Origin: Pseudodesulfovibrio sp. | GTDB lineage: Bacteria; Desulfobacterota; Desulfovibrionia; Desulfovibrionales; Desulfovibrionaceae | Length of the DNA: 64,000 nt | Direction: 5' to 3' | Assembly (NCBI GenBank): GCA_016342345.1 | Contig: JAEINO010000010.1 | Span: forward strand, 1 to 64,000 | Shown: piece by piece, positions 32,207 through 40,597 of the stretch | Layout of the letters: each line of letters opens with the position of its first letter | Numbering within the stretch: position 1 is the first letter of the stretch | Notes under the pieces: model-generated | Told to the model about the DNA's origin: nothing | Databases searched by the model: none | The model's input: only the letters and a program-made list of their open reading frames with translations | Position numbers and translations under genes: made by a program

Positions 32207-33865
32207 CTACTCGTCAACCGGCCCGTATTTGACGATTACAAGCGTGATGTCATCTTCGGGTCGTGCGCCGTGCGTATACTCCCGAACTGCTTCAAAAACT
32301 GCATCCAGAATATTCTGGGCGCATTTTTCCGCATTCTTGCGCAAGACTTCCTTGAACCGTACCTTGCCAAACATCTCACCCTCGATACTCCTGGCTTCCC
32401 ATATGCCATCGGTGCCAATGGCAATGATCTGCCCCGGCAACAATTGATTGTCCAGCTCTTCATACCGCGATTCCCGGATTATACCCAGTGGCAAACTTGA
32501 ATCCGTTCCGCTCAGTTCGGTAAACTGGTCGTGTTTTGGACAATAAATCAATGCGGGATCATGACCTGCGCGCACCCAAGTGACCCGTTTATTATCCGGA
32601 TCAAGCTTGAGATAGAATAGAGTCATGAATCGACCCGAACCATAAAGATCATTGGCCAGATGGCGGTTCATCTCAGTCACTATCTGCGACGGATTTCCCG
32701 ATTGAGCCGCTCTCATTCGCAAGAAACCCCGAGCCGTGGTCATGAGCAGGGCTGCGTCCACACCGTGGCCGGAGATATCACCCACGACAACGGACAAGGT
32801 AGGATGCTCGGGGTCGTGGTCTTCCAGATAGTCGAAATAGTCACCGCCCGCGATTTCGCTGGCAACGGATGCACCGGCCACGTCCAGTCCTGGCATTGAA
32901 GGCGCAGAACCGGGTTGAAGGCTTTTCTGCACCTCTCCTGCCAGTTCAACGGCCTTTTTCTGCTCGGTAAGGTCTGCCACAAAAGCCACGTTACCTAGGA
33001 ATTCGCCGTCCGCATCAAACAGAATGTTGTCGTTGACCAACACAGGCACCACATGCCCATCCTTATGAACCACACTGGCCTCGAAACGACGAAACTCCTG
33101 TCTTTGGAACCGCTCCAGGTTGGCCTCCAGAAAACGGCGGTGTTCCACAGTGGCAAAATCGAAGACCCCTCTGCCTACAAGTTCTTCCCTGTCATAGCCC
33201 AACATGCGGCAATACGCGTCATTGACTTCCTGTATCACCAAATTCACATCAAGCAGGATGTACCCCTCACCCGTACCTTCAACAGTCCTCCGAAATTTGA
33301 ACTCGCTCCGAGTCAAAGCTTCTTCAGCCTTTTTGCGTCGGGTGATATCAATGACCACGCCCTGGTTGAAAAGCGGGGTGCCATCTTCAGTTCGAACCAC
33401 AGACGTTTCATCGGAAATCCAACGGACTTTTCCATCACGGGTCTTGATACGGTATTCCTGGGTGTACTCGTCATGATCCAGCCGCTTGTAGAGTTCAACC
33501 TCCTCACGAAGCCGCCCCATGTCGTCGGGATGAATGATCTCCCTGAACGTTGCCTTGCCTGACAGCAACTCCGACGCAGAATATCCCCACTGACTGATGT
33601 TTTCGGAAATATATACCAGTTCGGGATTCTCGCCAGCCAAACGACGAAACAGCACTGCGGGTGAATTCTCCACGATCATGTTCGCCAGACCAAGCTTCTC
33701 CTTGACCTCCATGAGTTGCTCGATTTCATTGCCACAGGCCGCATCACTGGCTGCCGCCTGCTGCTTTTTGTCAGCGATCACTTCTTCACAGACATACAAT
33801 CTGGCCCGAAGCCCGGCCAACTCCATGATCAGTTCATCATTGGTCTTGTCACTATCTCTGGTCAT
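32207..33865 (-). CDS. PAS-PAS-SpoIIE/PP2C serine phosphatase
   Basis: About 552 residues from the ATG at 33865. The order is a short coiled coil (ELIMELAGLRARLYVCEEV), a PAS with PAC (NSPAVLFRRLAGENPELVYISENISQWGYSASELL ... WISDETSVVRTEDGTPLFNQGVVIDITRRK), a second PAS (YILLDVNLVIQEVNDAYCRMLGYDREEL), and a C-terminal PP2C/SpoIIE domain (GDYFDYLEDHD, VVGDISGHGVDAALLM, IGTDGIWEAR, DDITLVIVKY) with the metal aspartates. It likely dephosphorylates an anti-anti-sigma-type partner in response to a signal sensed by PAS; no such partner gene is nearby. Confidence 0.93.
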   Translation of the reverse strand: MTRDSDKTNDELIMELAGLRARLYVCEEVIADKKQQAAASDAACGNEIEQLMEVKEKLGLANMIVENSPAVLFRRLAGENPELVYISENISQWGYSASELLSGKATFREIIHPDDMGRLREEVELYKRLDHDEYTQEYRIKTRDGKVRWISDETSVVRTEDGTPLFNQGVVIDITRRKKAEEALTRSEFKFRRTVEGTGEGYILLDVNLVIQEVNDAYCRMLGYDREELVGRGVFDFATVEHRRFLEANLERFQRQEFRRFEASVVHKDGHVVPVLVNDNILFDADGEFLGNVAFVADLTEQKKAVELAGEVQKSLQPGSAPSMPGLDVAGASVASEIAGGDYFDYLEDHDPEHPTLSVVVGDISGHGVDAALLMTTARGFLRMRAAQSGNPSQIVTEMNRHLANDLYGSGRFMTLFYLKLDPDNKRVTWVRAGHDPALIYCPKHDQFTELSGTDSSLPLGIIRESRYEELDNQLLPGQIIAIGTDGIWEARSIEGEMFGKVRFKEVLRKNAEKCAQNILDAVFEAVREYTHGARPEDDITLVIVKYGPVDE

Positions 33866-34084
33866 GATTCCCACTCGTGTATGAATATCCGCATTATCAA
33901 GTATTGCAGGATACTGTCTTCGACGGAAGACGCAAGAAATTTCACGGGATCTCAAAAATTGACACCCACCATCTGTACACGGCGGAACTCCCTGATATTT
34001 TCGAGAACGTGAAACAGGAATCTGGCCCGTACAAAATGATCAGGATAAATCGTACAGAAGACATACCTCAAATTGACAGCATCC

Positions 34085-34097
34085 TGACATTATGTCA
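34085..34097. promoter_or_regulatory. Palindromic operator candidate for the MarR gene
   Basis: TGACAT-T-ATGTCA is a perfect inverted repeat just before the marR-like start codon. GCATCCTG(A/T)CAT is repeated directly after it, giving two overlapping half-sites. MarR proteins usually repress their own promoters through such sites. Confidence 0.55.
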
Positions 34098-34110
34098 GCA
34101 TCCTGTCATA

Positions 34111-34578
34111 ATGAACCAAACAATGAACCCGGACCGAACTCGATCTGGCGAGGAAATGACCCACCTCATGCTGGAGACCTTCCGTTTGCACGATGCACTC
34201 CTTGTTGCAGGGGATGGATTGGCCGCCGAGTTCGGCCTGACACGTGCGCGCTGGCAGGTGCTCATCACCATAAGTGACAGTGAGCGAACCGTGTCCGGCA
34301 TTGCCAGGGCCATGAGCCTGAGCAGGCAAAGCGTTCAGGGAACCACGCGACGCCTCAAAAGGGATGGATTTATCGAGTTGAAAGATAACCCTGACCACGC
34401 ACGGGCCAAGCTGGTCTTCCTGACGGAAACAGGTGAAACCGCACTCCGAAAACTCTTTGAGAAACAAGCGATATGGGTGGAAAATCTGGCCGAAGGCATG
34501 GAGCCTGCCAACATCCGCATCGGCGTGGGCATGATGCGTGGCCTGATCAGCAGACTGACCGAGACTGACCGAGACTGA
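34111..34578 (+). CDS. MarR-family transcriptional regulator
   Basis: About 155 residues if started at the ATG at 34111; ATGs at 34123 and 34156 are alternatives, and none has a good ribosome-binding site. The winged helix is clear: LTRARWQVLITISDSERTVSGIARAMSLSRQSVQGTTRRLKRDGFIELKDNPDHARAKLVFLTETGETALRKL. The ligand is unknown. The 3' end runs through three tandem copies of GAGACTGACC, and the TGA stop lies inside the last. The frame stays open far upstream towards the phosphatase gene, but that part looks non-coding. Confidence 0.85.
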   Translation: MNQTMNPDRTRSGEEMTHLMLETFRLHDALLVAGDGLAAEFGLTRARWQVLITISDSERTVSGIARAMSLSRQSVQGTTRRLKRDGFIELKDNPDHARAKLVFLTETGETALRKLFEKQAIWVENLAEGMEPANIRIGVGMMRGLISRLTETDRD

Positions 34579-34621
34579 CCGAGACTGACAAATAATTATC
34601 AATAAAAAGGGAAAACAGCCA

Positions 34622-34782
34622 GTTAGCGAAGTACTGATTAATTCAATTTTCAGGAAGTGCTGTAGAATTATTCGCTGGCAAGGCGCAAGAAAACATCAAG
34701 GCCGACGAGTACTTCCTGTACGCTAGGATTTGAGGTTTTTAAAGCAACGAAGCCAGCGGACAATTATGCAGTGCTTCCTTAG
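34622..34782 (+). repeat. 160-bp terminal-inverted-repeat hairpin element, copy B
   Basis: Nearly identical to copy A at 6219 and in the same orientation, starting TTAGCGAAGTACTG and ending GTGCTTCCTTAG. Its last four bases overlap the lysE-like gene: the stop codon TAA of that minus-strand gene is the element's terminal CTAAGG. Confidence 0.9.
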
Positions 34783-35417
34783 ACGGAATCCGTCAAGGCG
34801 AGCTTCACACCCAGCCCGACAAAAAGACTGCCAGCCGCACGCTTGCCCCACAAAGCCCGCTTTCCGCCACCGCCAAACATGGCTGAAATTCTGGAGGCTG
34901 ACCATGCCCACAACAGGTTCACCATTGCCCCATTGACTGTGAAGACAGCCCCGAGAAAGAAAAATGCCAGCGGCTTGTATTGTGCATCTGCGCTCACGAA
35001 ATGGGGCAAAAAGGCAAGAAAGAACAACGCCACTTTCGGATTCAAGGCATTGGTCAAAAAACCCTGTGAAAATATCTTGCGCCTGGAAGTCTGGGACAAC
35101 TTCCTGTCCGGTCCGGCCTGCTTTTCAGCTCCATTACCCAGAAACATGGTTACACCTATCCAGACGAGATAGGCCGCACCAGCCAGCTTGACTATGGTAA
35201 AGGCCATAGCCGAAGTTGCAAGGATGGCTGACAAACCAAGCGCGGCGGCAAAGACATGCACAAAACATCCTGCCCCCACTCCCAAAGCAGCAACAGCCCC
35301 GTCACGCCAACCCTGCGATGCGCTCCGGCTGACGATATAGGCCACATCCTGGCCCGGCATGAGGTTCAGGAGCAATCCCGAAACAATGAATAATGAGAGA
35401 TCCTGTACTCCCAACAT
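34779..35417 (-). CDS. LysE/RhtB-family amino-acid exporter
   Basis: A 212-residue membrane protein with about six helices and the LysE signature at the start: LFIVSGLLLNLMPGQDVAYIVSRSASQGWRDGAVAALGVGAGCFVHVFAAALGLSAIL, then GAAYLVWIGVTMFLG and FSQGFLTNALNPKVALFFLAFLPHFV. It would export amino acids or homoserine lactone-type compounds. It ends exactly at a dispersed repeat that supplies its stop codon, so the native C-terminus may have been altered. Confidence 0.92.
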   Translation of the reverse strand: MLGVQDLSLFIVSGLLLNLMPGQDVAYIVSRSASQGWRDGAVAALGVGAGCFVHVFAAALGLSAILATSAMAFTIVKLAGAAYLVWIGVTMFLGNGAEKQAGPDRKLSQTSRRKIFSQGFLTNALNPKVALFFLAFLPHFVSADAQYKPLAFFFLGAVFTVNGAMVNLLWAWSASRISAMFGGGGKRALWGKRAAGSLFVGLGVKLALTDSV

Positions 35418-35506
35418 GGCAGATCCTTGCTTCTGTTATCAAGTCATCCAAAATCGATACTGTGCCACATCCTGTAACGAACCGTCTTCAGCACAGTCTG
35501 TCAACG

Positions 35507-35941
35507 TCATGCCTGCTCTTTCACTTCGATGGGCATAGGGAAAACCAGATCATAGGCCCAATTGTAAATAAAGGCATAGACCAAAAAAAACAGTGCAAAT
35601 CCAATATCAGTCATGAACGCCTGCCACAAGTTCATTTTAAGCCACCAAGCCACAACCGGAACAGCCAAGATGATCAGGCTCGCCTCAAACATGATGGCAT
35701 GAAGGACACGCATCCACACAGGACGAACATGCACCGGATGCCCCAACCGCTTGAGCGTGTGGTCAAAGACAAGGTTGAAAAAGTAATTGCACCCCATGGC
35801 AGTTACGGAAAGAAAAAGCGACAAGGGAACAATTGTGGCCATGGACCTGTCGAGCACCCACGAAGCAAGCGGCGTGCAGGTCATGAGTCCTATCAATTCA
35901 AAAAGTATGGTATGGCGAAGCCGATCAATTTGTGTACGCAT
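35507..35941 (-). CDS. PACE-family efflux transporter (AceI-like)
   Basis: The 144-residue protein from the ATG at 35941 carries two tandem bacterial transmembrane-pair repeats: RTQIDRLRHTILFELIGLMTCTPLASWVLDRSM and RPVWMRVLHAIMFEASLIILAVPVVAWWLKMNLWQAFMTDIGFALFFLVYAFIYNWAYDLVFP. The RxxHxxxFE motifs with the membrane glutamate (RHTILFE, LHAIMFE) identify PACE transporters, which export chlorhexidine and short-chain diamines. No good ribosome-binding site is visible. The frame continues upstream into a comM-derived fragment, which is not part of this gene. Confidence 0.88.
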   Translation of the reverse strand: MRTQIDRLRHTILFELIGLMTCTPLASWVLDRSMATIVPLSLFLSVTAMGCNYFFNLVFDHTLKRLGHPVHVRPVWMRVLHAIMFEASLIILAVPVVAWWLKMNLWQAFMTDIGFALFFLVYAFIYNWAYDLVFPMPIEVKEQA

Positions 35942-36001
35942 GGGAGGGGTGACTACACTCGAAGCAAAGCGTTGTCCATGGGCAAATAATGGTAAATCCA
36001 C

Positions 36002-36091
36002 TTGCAAATCGGTGCGCCCGGGCAACAGCCCTGAACTGCGAGACAGACAGTACAGCATGGCCAAAGGCGAACATTCGCACGGCTGTATTTC
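36002..36091 (-). pseudogene. Fragment of comM (Mg-chelatase-like ATPase gene)
   Basis: Ninety bases align without gaps to 37373-37462 inside the intact comM, with 64 identities (about 71%). In translation PCECSPLA is shared, followed by SR.SG and DLQVD(L/V)P. The fragment is in the same orientation as comM, has no start or rest of the gene, and lies between the PACE gene and the DUF2975 pair. Confidence 0.75.
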
Positions 36092-36162
36092 AAGCCGTAC
36101 GAACAAAGATTCGTTCCTTTTTTTGACGGCAGGAGAGTAAAGATAATCTTTTTACTTTCCTT

Positions 36163-36197
36163 ATTGACAAACAGCATTTTATTATTGTTTAATAATA
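36163..36197 (+). promoter_or_regulatory. Promoter and operator-like palindrome of the DUF2975-Cro pair
   Basis: TTGACA at 36163-36168 and TTTAAT at 36187-36192 are separated by 18 bp. The -10 box lies in a perfect inverted repeat, TTATTATT-GTTT-AATAATAA (36178-36197), which the downstream Cro-like protein may bind to repress its own operon. Confidence 0.6.
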
Positions 36198-36228
36198 ATT
36201 ATTCGTCGCCAAACAATAAGGACTATTT

Positions 36229-36774
36229 ATGGACAAGATCACAAAACCCAGCAAACGATTTTCCATTCTTTTTCGCATTCTTTTTTTCGCTAATCCTATA
36301 GTATTATTAGCTTTATGGGTACACTTAGACCCAGCTGACACCACAGGCTGGATAGCTTTTGAAGTCATAGAAACTGTGTCTAGGAATGGCAAAATTCCTG
36401 ACATCGATCTGTGGCAGCGCATTGCTTGCTTTGGGGCGTCAATGGTCCCGGGTGCAGCAATCATGTATGTGTATTGGACCCTTTCCCGACTTTTCGACCT
36501 CTACGCACGCGGTGTCTTTTTCGGAAAAGAAAATGTTTCCTGCTACCGCGCAATCGGATACGGACTCATCTGTCAGCAGCTTCTGTTCACAGTGGAAGAA
36601 GTATTGCAAACGTTTTTCCTGACCATGCACAATCTCGAAGGAGAAAAGATAATTTCCATTAGTTTCGACGACACCAACGCTTCGCTGCTCGTCGTAGGAC
36701 TCATGATTATCCTTATCTCCAGAATCATGGATGAAGGACGCAAGATTCAAGAAGAACAAAGTCTCACTGTTTAG
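36229..36774 (+). CDS. DUF2975 membrane protein
   Basis: A 181-residue protein with about four membrane helices: ILFRILFFANPIVLLALWVHL, the region ASMVPGAAIMYVYWTLSRLFDLYARGVFFGKENVSCYRAIGYGLICQQLLFT, and SLLVVGLMIILISRIMDEGRKIQEEQSLTV. The motif LYARGVFFGKENVxxYR and the ending IMDEGRKIQEEQSLTV are typical of DUF2975. These genes usually stand next to a small Cro-like regulator, as here (9 bp downstream). Function is unknown; a role in membrane stress sensing is only inferred. Confidence 0.88.
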   Translation: MDKITKPSKRFSILFRILFFANPIVLLALWVHLDPADTTGWIAFEVIETVSRNGKIPDIDLWQRIACFGASMVPGAAIMYVYWTLSRLFDLYARGVFFGKENVSCYRAIGYGLICQQLLFTVEEVLQTFFLTMHNLEGEKIISISFDDTNASLLVVGLMIILISRIMDEGRKIQEEQSLTV

Positions 36775-36782
36775 GAATAGCC

Positions 36783-37004
36783 ATGGCAATACTCATCAAT
36801 CTCGACATCATGCTTGCAAAACGAAAGGTGAACTCCAAAGCGTTGGCAGAAGCAATCGGAATTACTCAGCAAAACCTTTCCATACTTAAGACGAGTAAAG
36901 CCAAGGCTGTGCGTTTCTCGACCCTGAATGCCATATGCCGCTATCTGAATTGCCAGCCCGGCGATATTCTTGAATATCATCAAGATATTGATGAAGAGAA
37001 ATAG
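36783..37004 (+). CDS. Cro/C1-type regulator, YozG-like
   Basis: A 73-residue protein that is nearly all helix-turn-helix: MAILINLDIMLAKRKVNSKALAEAIGITQQNLSILKTSKAKAVRFSTLNAICRYLNCQPGDILEYH. The ending QPGDILEY is typical of the YozG group found with DUF2975. It is co-transcribed with the membrane protein and probably represses the pair through the palindrome at 36178. It ends 8 bp from the convergent comM. Confidence 0.92.
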   Translation: MAILINLDIMLAKRKVNSKALAEAIGITQQNLSILKTSKAKAVRFSTLNAICRYLNCQPGDILEYHQDIDEEK

Positions 37005-37012
37005 TCTTTGGA

Positions 37013-38542
37013 TTACCCCTGGCGGTCCATGGTGCGATAATTAATCGCCTCGGCCAGATGCTCCACCCCGATGGTGTCCACACCTTCAAGGTCTGCGATG
37101 GTACGCGAGATTCTGAGCACCCGTGTATAAGCACGAGCCGACAATCCCAACGACTCCACGGCTTGTTTCAGGAACGCATGTTCAGCCTCGCCGATCGTAC
37201 AATATTGCTCCAAAGCCGACCCTTCTAATTCGGAATTGGTCAGGATGGGCATAGCCGCGTATCGCTCTTCCTGAATCAGACGAGCACGGGCAATTCGCTC
37301 TCGCATGGTGCCAGAATCCACATTGCTTCGAACCTGCTTGAGATCGTCATACGGTACTGCCGGAACATCCACCTGCAAATCGATTCGATCGAGTAGTGGC
37401 CCGGAAATACGGGACCGATACCGCTGCACCGCCAACGGCGAACATTCGCACGGGTGGGTTTCGTCGGTCAGATAACCGCACGGGCACGGATTCATGGCTG
37501 CCACCAGCATGACGTCTGCCGGGTATTTGAGCGTCACCAATGAACGGGAAATGTTGACTTCACCGTCTTCAAGAGGCTGACGCAGAACCTCCAGCACGTT
37601 TTTCTTGAATTCCGGCATCTCATCCAGAAACAAAACACCCCGATGAGCCAACGAAGTCTCGCCGGGCTGGGGATATCTCCCGCCACCTATAAGTCCAACA
37701 TCGGAAATGGTATGATGCGGAGTGCGAAACGGGCGGGTCACCATGAGTGCACGGTCCTTGGGAAGCTGCCCGGCAACCGAATATATCTTGGTGACCTCAA
37801 GGGCCTCCTCAAAGCGCAGCGGCGGCAGCACCGTCGGAATGCGCTTGGCAAGCATGGTCTTGCCCGATCCGGGGGGACCGATAAAAAGCAGATTGTGCGC
37901 TCCGGCAGCGGCAATTTCAATGGCGCGTTTGGCGTGTTCCTGGCCCTTGACCTCGGCAAAATCGTTGAAAAAGGATTGCCGCTCGTTCCAAAGCGTATCG
38001 ATATCCACAGTGGCGGGTTCCACCACCTCCTCACCCAGCAGAAAACGCACCACCTGACCAAGATCGTTGGCCGCAATAACAGAAAGATCTTTGACCACCG
38101 CCCCCTCGCTCCCATTGGCCACCGGAACGACAAGCCCCCTAGCCGAACTCTCGCGAGCAGCCATGGCCAAAGGCAGAACCCCTGGAACCGACTTCAATTC
38201 TCCGGTCAGAGACAGCTCGCCAGCCATGTACCAACCGTCTATTTTCTCCTGATCGATGATTCCCATGGCGCACAAAATGCCCACGGCCAACGGCAAATCA
38301 TAGGCACTTCCCGCCTTGCGCACATCTGCGGGAGCCAGATTCACGGTAATACGGGCAGGCGGCACCTTGAATCCGCAATTCTTGAGAGCCGGAAAAACAC
38401 GTTCCTTCGATTCCTTGACCGCACCCTCGGCCAGACCGACCATGGTAAAACACGGCATACCGGAACGAGAAAAATCAACTTCAAGTTCGACTTTGAATGC
38501 ATCTATGCCCATGAGGGCAGCGCAGGAGACTTTGGCTATCAT
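37013..38542 (-). CDS. comM: ComM/YifB-family Mg-chelatase-like ATPase
   Basis: The 509-residue protein has the Lon-like N-terminal domain (GIDAFKVELEVDFSRSGMPCFTMVGLAEGAVKESKERVFPALKNCGFKVPPARITVNLAPADVRKAG), the AAA+ core with Walker A GPPGSGKTMLAKRIP, Walker B VLFLDEMPEF, a zinc-like CPCGY...HPCECSP cluster and DRIDLQVDVP, and a C-terminal helical lid. ComM is a hexameric helicase that drives branch migration in natural transformation and recombination. In Acinetobacter comM is an integration hotspot, which fits the partial copy found 1 kb away. Confidence 0.95.
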   Translation of the reverse strand: MIAKVSCAALMGIDAFKVELEVDFSRSGMPCFTMVGLAEGAVKESKERVFPALKNCGFKVPPARITVNLAPADVRKAGSAYDLPLAVGILCAMGIIDQEKIDGWYMAGELSLTGELKSVPGVLPLAMAARESSARGLVVPVANGSEGAVVKDLSVIAANDLGQVVRFLLGEEVVEPATVDIDTLWNERQSFFNDFAEVKGQEHAKRAIEIAAAGAHNLLFIGPPGSGKTMLAKRIPTVLPPLRFEEALEVTKIYSVAGQLPKDRALMVTRPFRTPHHTISDVGLIGGGRYPQPGETSLAHRGVLFLDEMPEFKKNVLEVLRQPLEDGEVNISRSLVTLKYPADVMLVAAMNPCPCGYLTDETHPCECSPLAVQRYRSRISGPLLDRIDLQVDVPAVPYDDLKQVRSNVDSGTMRERIARARLIQEERYAAMPILTNSELEGSALEQYCTIGEAEHAFLKQAVESLGLSARAYTRVLRISRTIADLEGVDTIGVEHLAEAINYRTMDRQG

Positions 38543-38706
38543 TGAATTCCTTATAGTTCTATAACGTTATTAGCACACTATAGAGTTCAATTACGTACAT
38601 CAAGCGCAATGCTCTCCGGGTATGCATAATTATAGAATTTTTTTGAAAGCACTCAATGACTGCGGACACATGCAAATCTGTTCAGGGTTGAATCAGCAAT
38701 CCAGCT

Positions 38707-38866
38707 TTAGGGAAGTACTGCATAATTGTCCGCTGGCTTCGTTGCTTTAAAAACCTCAAATCCTAGCGTACAGGAAGTACGCGTCGGCCTTGATGTTTTC
38801 TTGCGCCTTGCCAGCGAATAATTCTACAGCACTTCCTGAAAATTGAATTAATCAGTACTTCCTTAG
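38707..38866 (-). repeat. 160-bp terminal-inverted-repeat hairpin element, copy C (inverted)
   Basis: Reverse complement of copies A, B and D. It begins TTAGGGAAGTACTGCATAATTG and ends AATCAGTACTTCCTTAG. The last four bases contain the TAA stop of the adjacent minus-strand glycosyltransferase gene. Confidence 0.9.
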
Positions 38867-39579
38867 CTGAAGTCACAAGGGAAAAACCTGATGTGCTCAT
38901 TTCCGTCAATCCTTTGCCCACGAACATAGTTATACACGTTTATGTCGTGAACATTTTGCAACCACAAGGGCTGCGTTTCTGCCTGAATTACAGGTGCCAC
39001 ATCATAGATCGCCGGATGATCCACCCAAAAAACCGTATGCGGATTCTCGCGACGTTCCACCAGACTCACAAACGCGTTGGTGACATCCTTGAAATCGTAA
39101 AAACATCCATCATGCAACTGCAACCCATTGGGGAAATTGATGTAAAGCTTATCAGAAGGCTTAAGACCCTCTGCATCCAATGAATCCACAATCTCATGCA
39201 AACAACGGACAAAACCGACCGAGAGTGCGTCGTCATTGTCCAGTCTGGTCGTCACGAACCATTCCGAATCCGGCGCGATCTTTTGCATGTGATCCACAAC
39301 AGTGGGCATTATGGTTTCATAGGCACCGCAATAAACAGGAACAAAATTATGATATCCGGAAAAGGCCCTGATGAGTCCGAGAAAATATGCCGGTGTCTGC
39401 TCGTCAAAAAGAACCAACCAGCTAAAGTCCTGTTCTTGCTGAGCTTGAACAGTGGGAAAGCAATACTTTTGGAACAATTCAAACCGCAGGGAAAGCCACG
39501 TATCCTCAAGGCGTTCCGGGAAATCAATAGGATAAATATTAACGTTGAAACGTGTAATAATAAAATTATGGAAATTCAT
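38863..39579 (-). CDS. Putative rhamnosyltransferase-type glycosyltransferase
   Basis: From the ATG at 39579, with GGAG six bases upstream, the protein has 238 residues. NFHNFIITRFNV at the start, WLSLRFELFQKYCFPTVQAQQEQDFSWLVLFDEQTP, and the acidic motif TRLDNDDALSVGFVRCL match the family annotated as putative rhamnosyl transferase (Pfam PF11316). The DNDD stretch probably binds metal and nucleotide sugar. Its stop codon lies in the adjoining 160-bp repeat, so the original C-terminus may be truncated or extended. No other glycan genes are adjacent. Confidence 0.85.
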   Translation of the reverse strand: MNFHNFIITRFNVNIYPIDFPERLEDTWLSLRFELFQKYCFPTVQAQQEQDFSWLVLFDEQTPAYFLGLIRAFSGYHNFVPVYCGAYETIMPTVVDHMQKIAPDSEWFVTTRLDNDDALSVGFVRCLHEIVDSLDAEGLKPSDKLYINFPNGLQLHDGCFYDFKDVTNAFVSLVERRENPHTVFWVDHPAIYDVAPVIQAETQPLWLQNVHDINVYNYVRGQRIDGNEHIRFFPCDFS

Positions 39580-39612
39580 AGTTTTCTCCAATGCATAGAG
39601 TTGGCATCAGGA

Positions 39613-39741
39613 TTAATTGCCATGAATAGCATCAAGCTCGTCAAGCAATAATAGGAATCCAATATCATAATATTGCCATCCATTCTTCACCCTGTTAAAT
39701 AAAGGTTCATCGGAATTGAGAATACTTTTCAAAAAAGACAT
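39613..39741 (-). CDS. Possible 42-residue ORF upstream of the glycosyltransferase
   Basis: ATG at 39741 to TAA at 39613 encodes a product beginning MSFLKSILNSDEPLFNRVKN and ending DELDAIHGN. There is no strong ribosome-binding site and no family. It could be a remnant of a larger gene or chance. Confidence 0.25.
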   Translation of the reverse strand: MSFLKSILNSDEPLFNRVKNGWQYYDIGFLLLLDELDAIHGN

Positions 39742-40117
39742 TAATACGATTTGACCGGATGAACCCTCTTTAACTGCTCAGTGATCGCCCATATATTTTC
39801 GTAAAAACGGGATGCACGATATGAGGTCCAGGCCGTGCGGCATACTTCTGAAATGCAGGTCAAGGAACTAGGTGTATCCAGACAACAAGTGGTTCGATAA
39901 TAAACCATTATCACGCCTTTGACCGTTCACCAAAGTAAAATCACCTGCAACGCGTAAGGCATGATCGCCATAAACACTGATCAACAACCGCCCGGATGTC
40001 TGGAGCAGTATCCGAACAGCCATAATGCCCCGGACAAAGCGGCATACAGCCTATGGATTCTCCGTCCATTACCTGATAGACCCGAATCACAATCATGAAA
40101 ACATTTTCGGAGGACCC
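39742..40117. other. Intergenic region without recognisable genes
   Basis: About 375 bp between divergent genes. It holds only short ORFs with no family likeness and no repeat. The last 80 bp precede the secreted-protein gene and include its CGGAGG ribosome-binding site. Confidence 0.4.
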
Positions 40118-40597
40118 ATGCGGACCATAATTCTCACATTGATGCTCCTGTTGACCTTCACGGCCCCGGCTTTTGCCCAAGAAGAATCAATTACCGAGGA
40201 AAACCCGGCGACAGACGAAATTGCCGAAGAAGCAGAATACGCCGGACCGGTCGGAAACATCCGGCTCAAGGACGGATCGGCCGTTGAAATCACAGAACTA
40301 GAAAAACTCGGCAAATATTACATCTATATTTCAGGAAAACTCAATGGCCGATCCTCAACAGTCATAAGCCTGACCCGCCTGAAAGATCTCAAACGTTGGG
40401 CTTCCTTCACTTTCAAGGACCCATACAATTTCATCATCACCACTAAAAACGGCAAGGATCTGCGCTTTCTCGACTCCCGCATCTACTTAGGCAGCGACAG
40501 CCACGAAACCTTCTCATTCTACACCACCACAGACGACTACGAAAAAAAACTCATTGAAATCAACAAAGCCGATGTCACTTCCATCAACATCAATTAG
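40118..40597 (+). CDS. Unknown secreted (periplasmic) protein
   Basis: The ATG at 40118 follows CGGAGG by six bases. The 159-residue product has a signal peptide (MRTIILTLMLLLTFTAPAFA) with an AxA cleavage site, an acidic linker (EESITEENPATDEIAEEAEY) and a beta-rich domain (GNIRLKDGSAVEITELEKLGKYYIYISGK ... TFKDPYNFIITTKNGKDLRFLDSRIYLGSDSHETFSF). No cysteine or lipobox. Its stop TAG is the first three bases of a 160-bp repeat. Confidence 0.72.
   Translation: MRTIILTLMLLLTFTAPAFAQEESITEENPATDEIAEEAEYAGPVGNIRLKDGSAVEITELEKLGKYYIYISGKLNGRSSTVISLTRLKDLKRWASFTFKDPYNFIITTKNGKDLRFLDSRIYLGSDSHETFSFYTTTDDYEKKLIEINKADVTSININ

Noticed and set aside
33877-34110. Long N-terminal extension of the MarR protein
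   Set aside because: It overlaps the start of the divergent phosphatase gene, holds the operator palindrome and has no family likeness.
35942-36106. N-terminal extension of the PACE transporter (MFVRLEIQPCECSPLA...)
   Set aside because: This part is the comM fragment read in frame by chance; PACE proteins start at MRTQIDRL.
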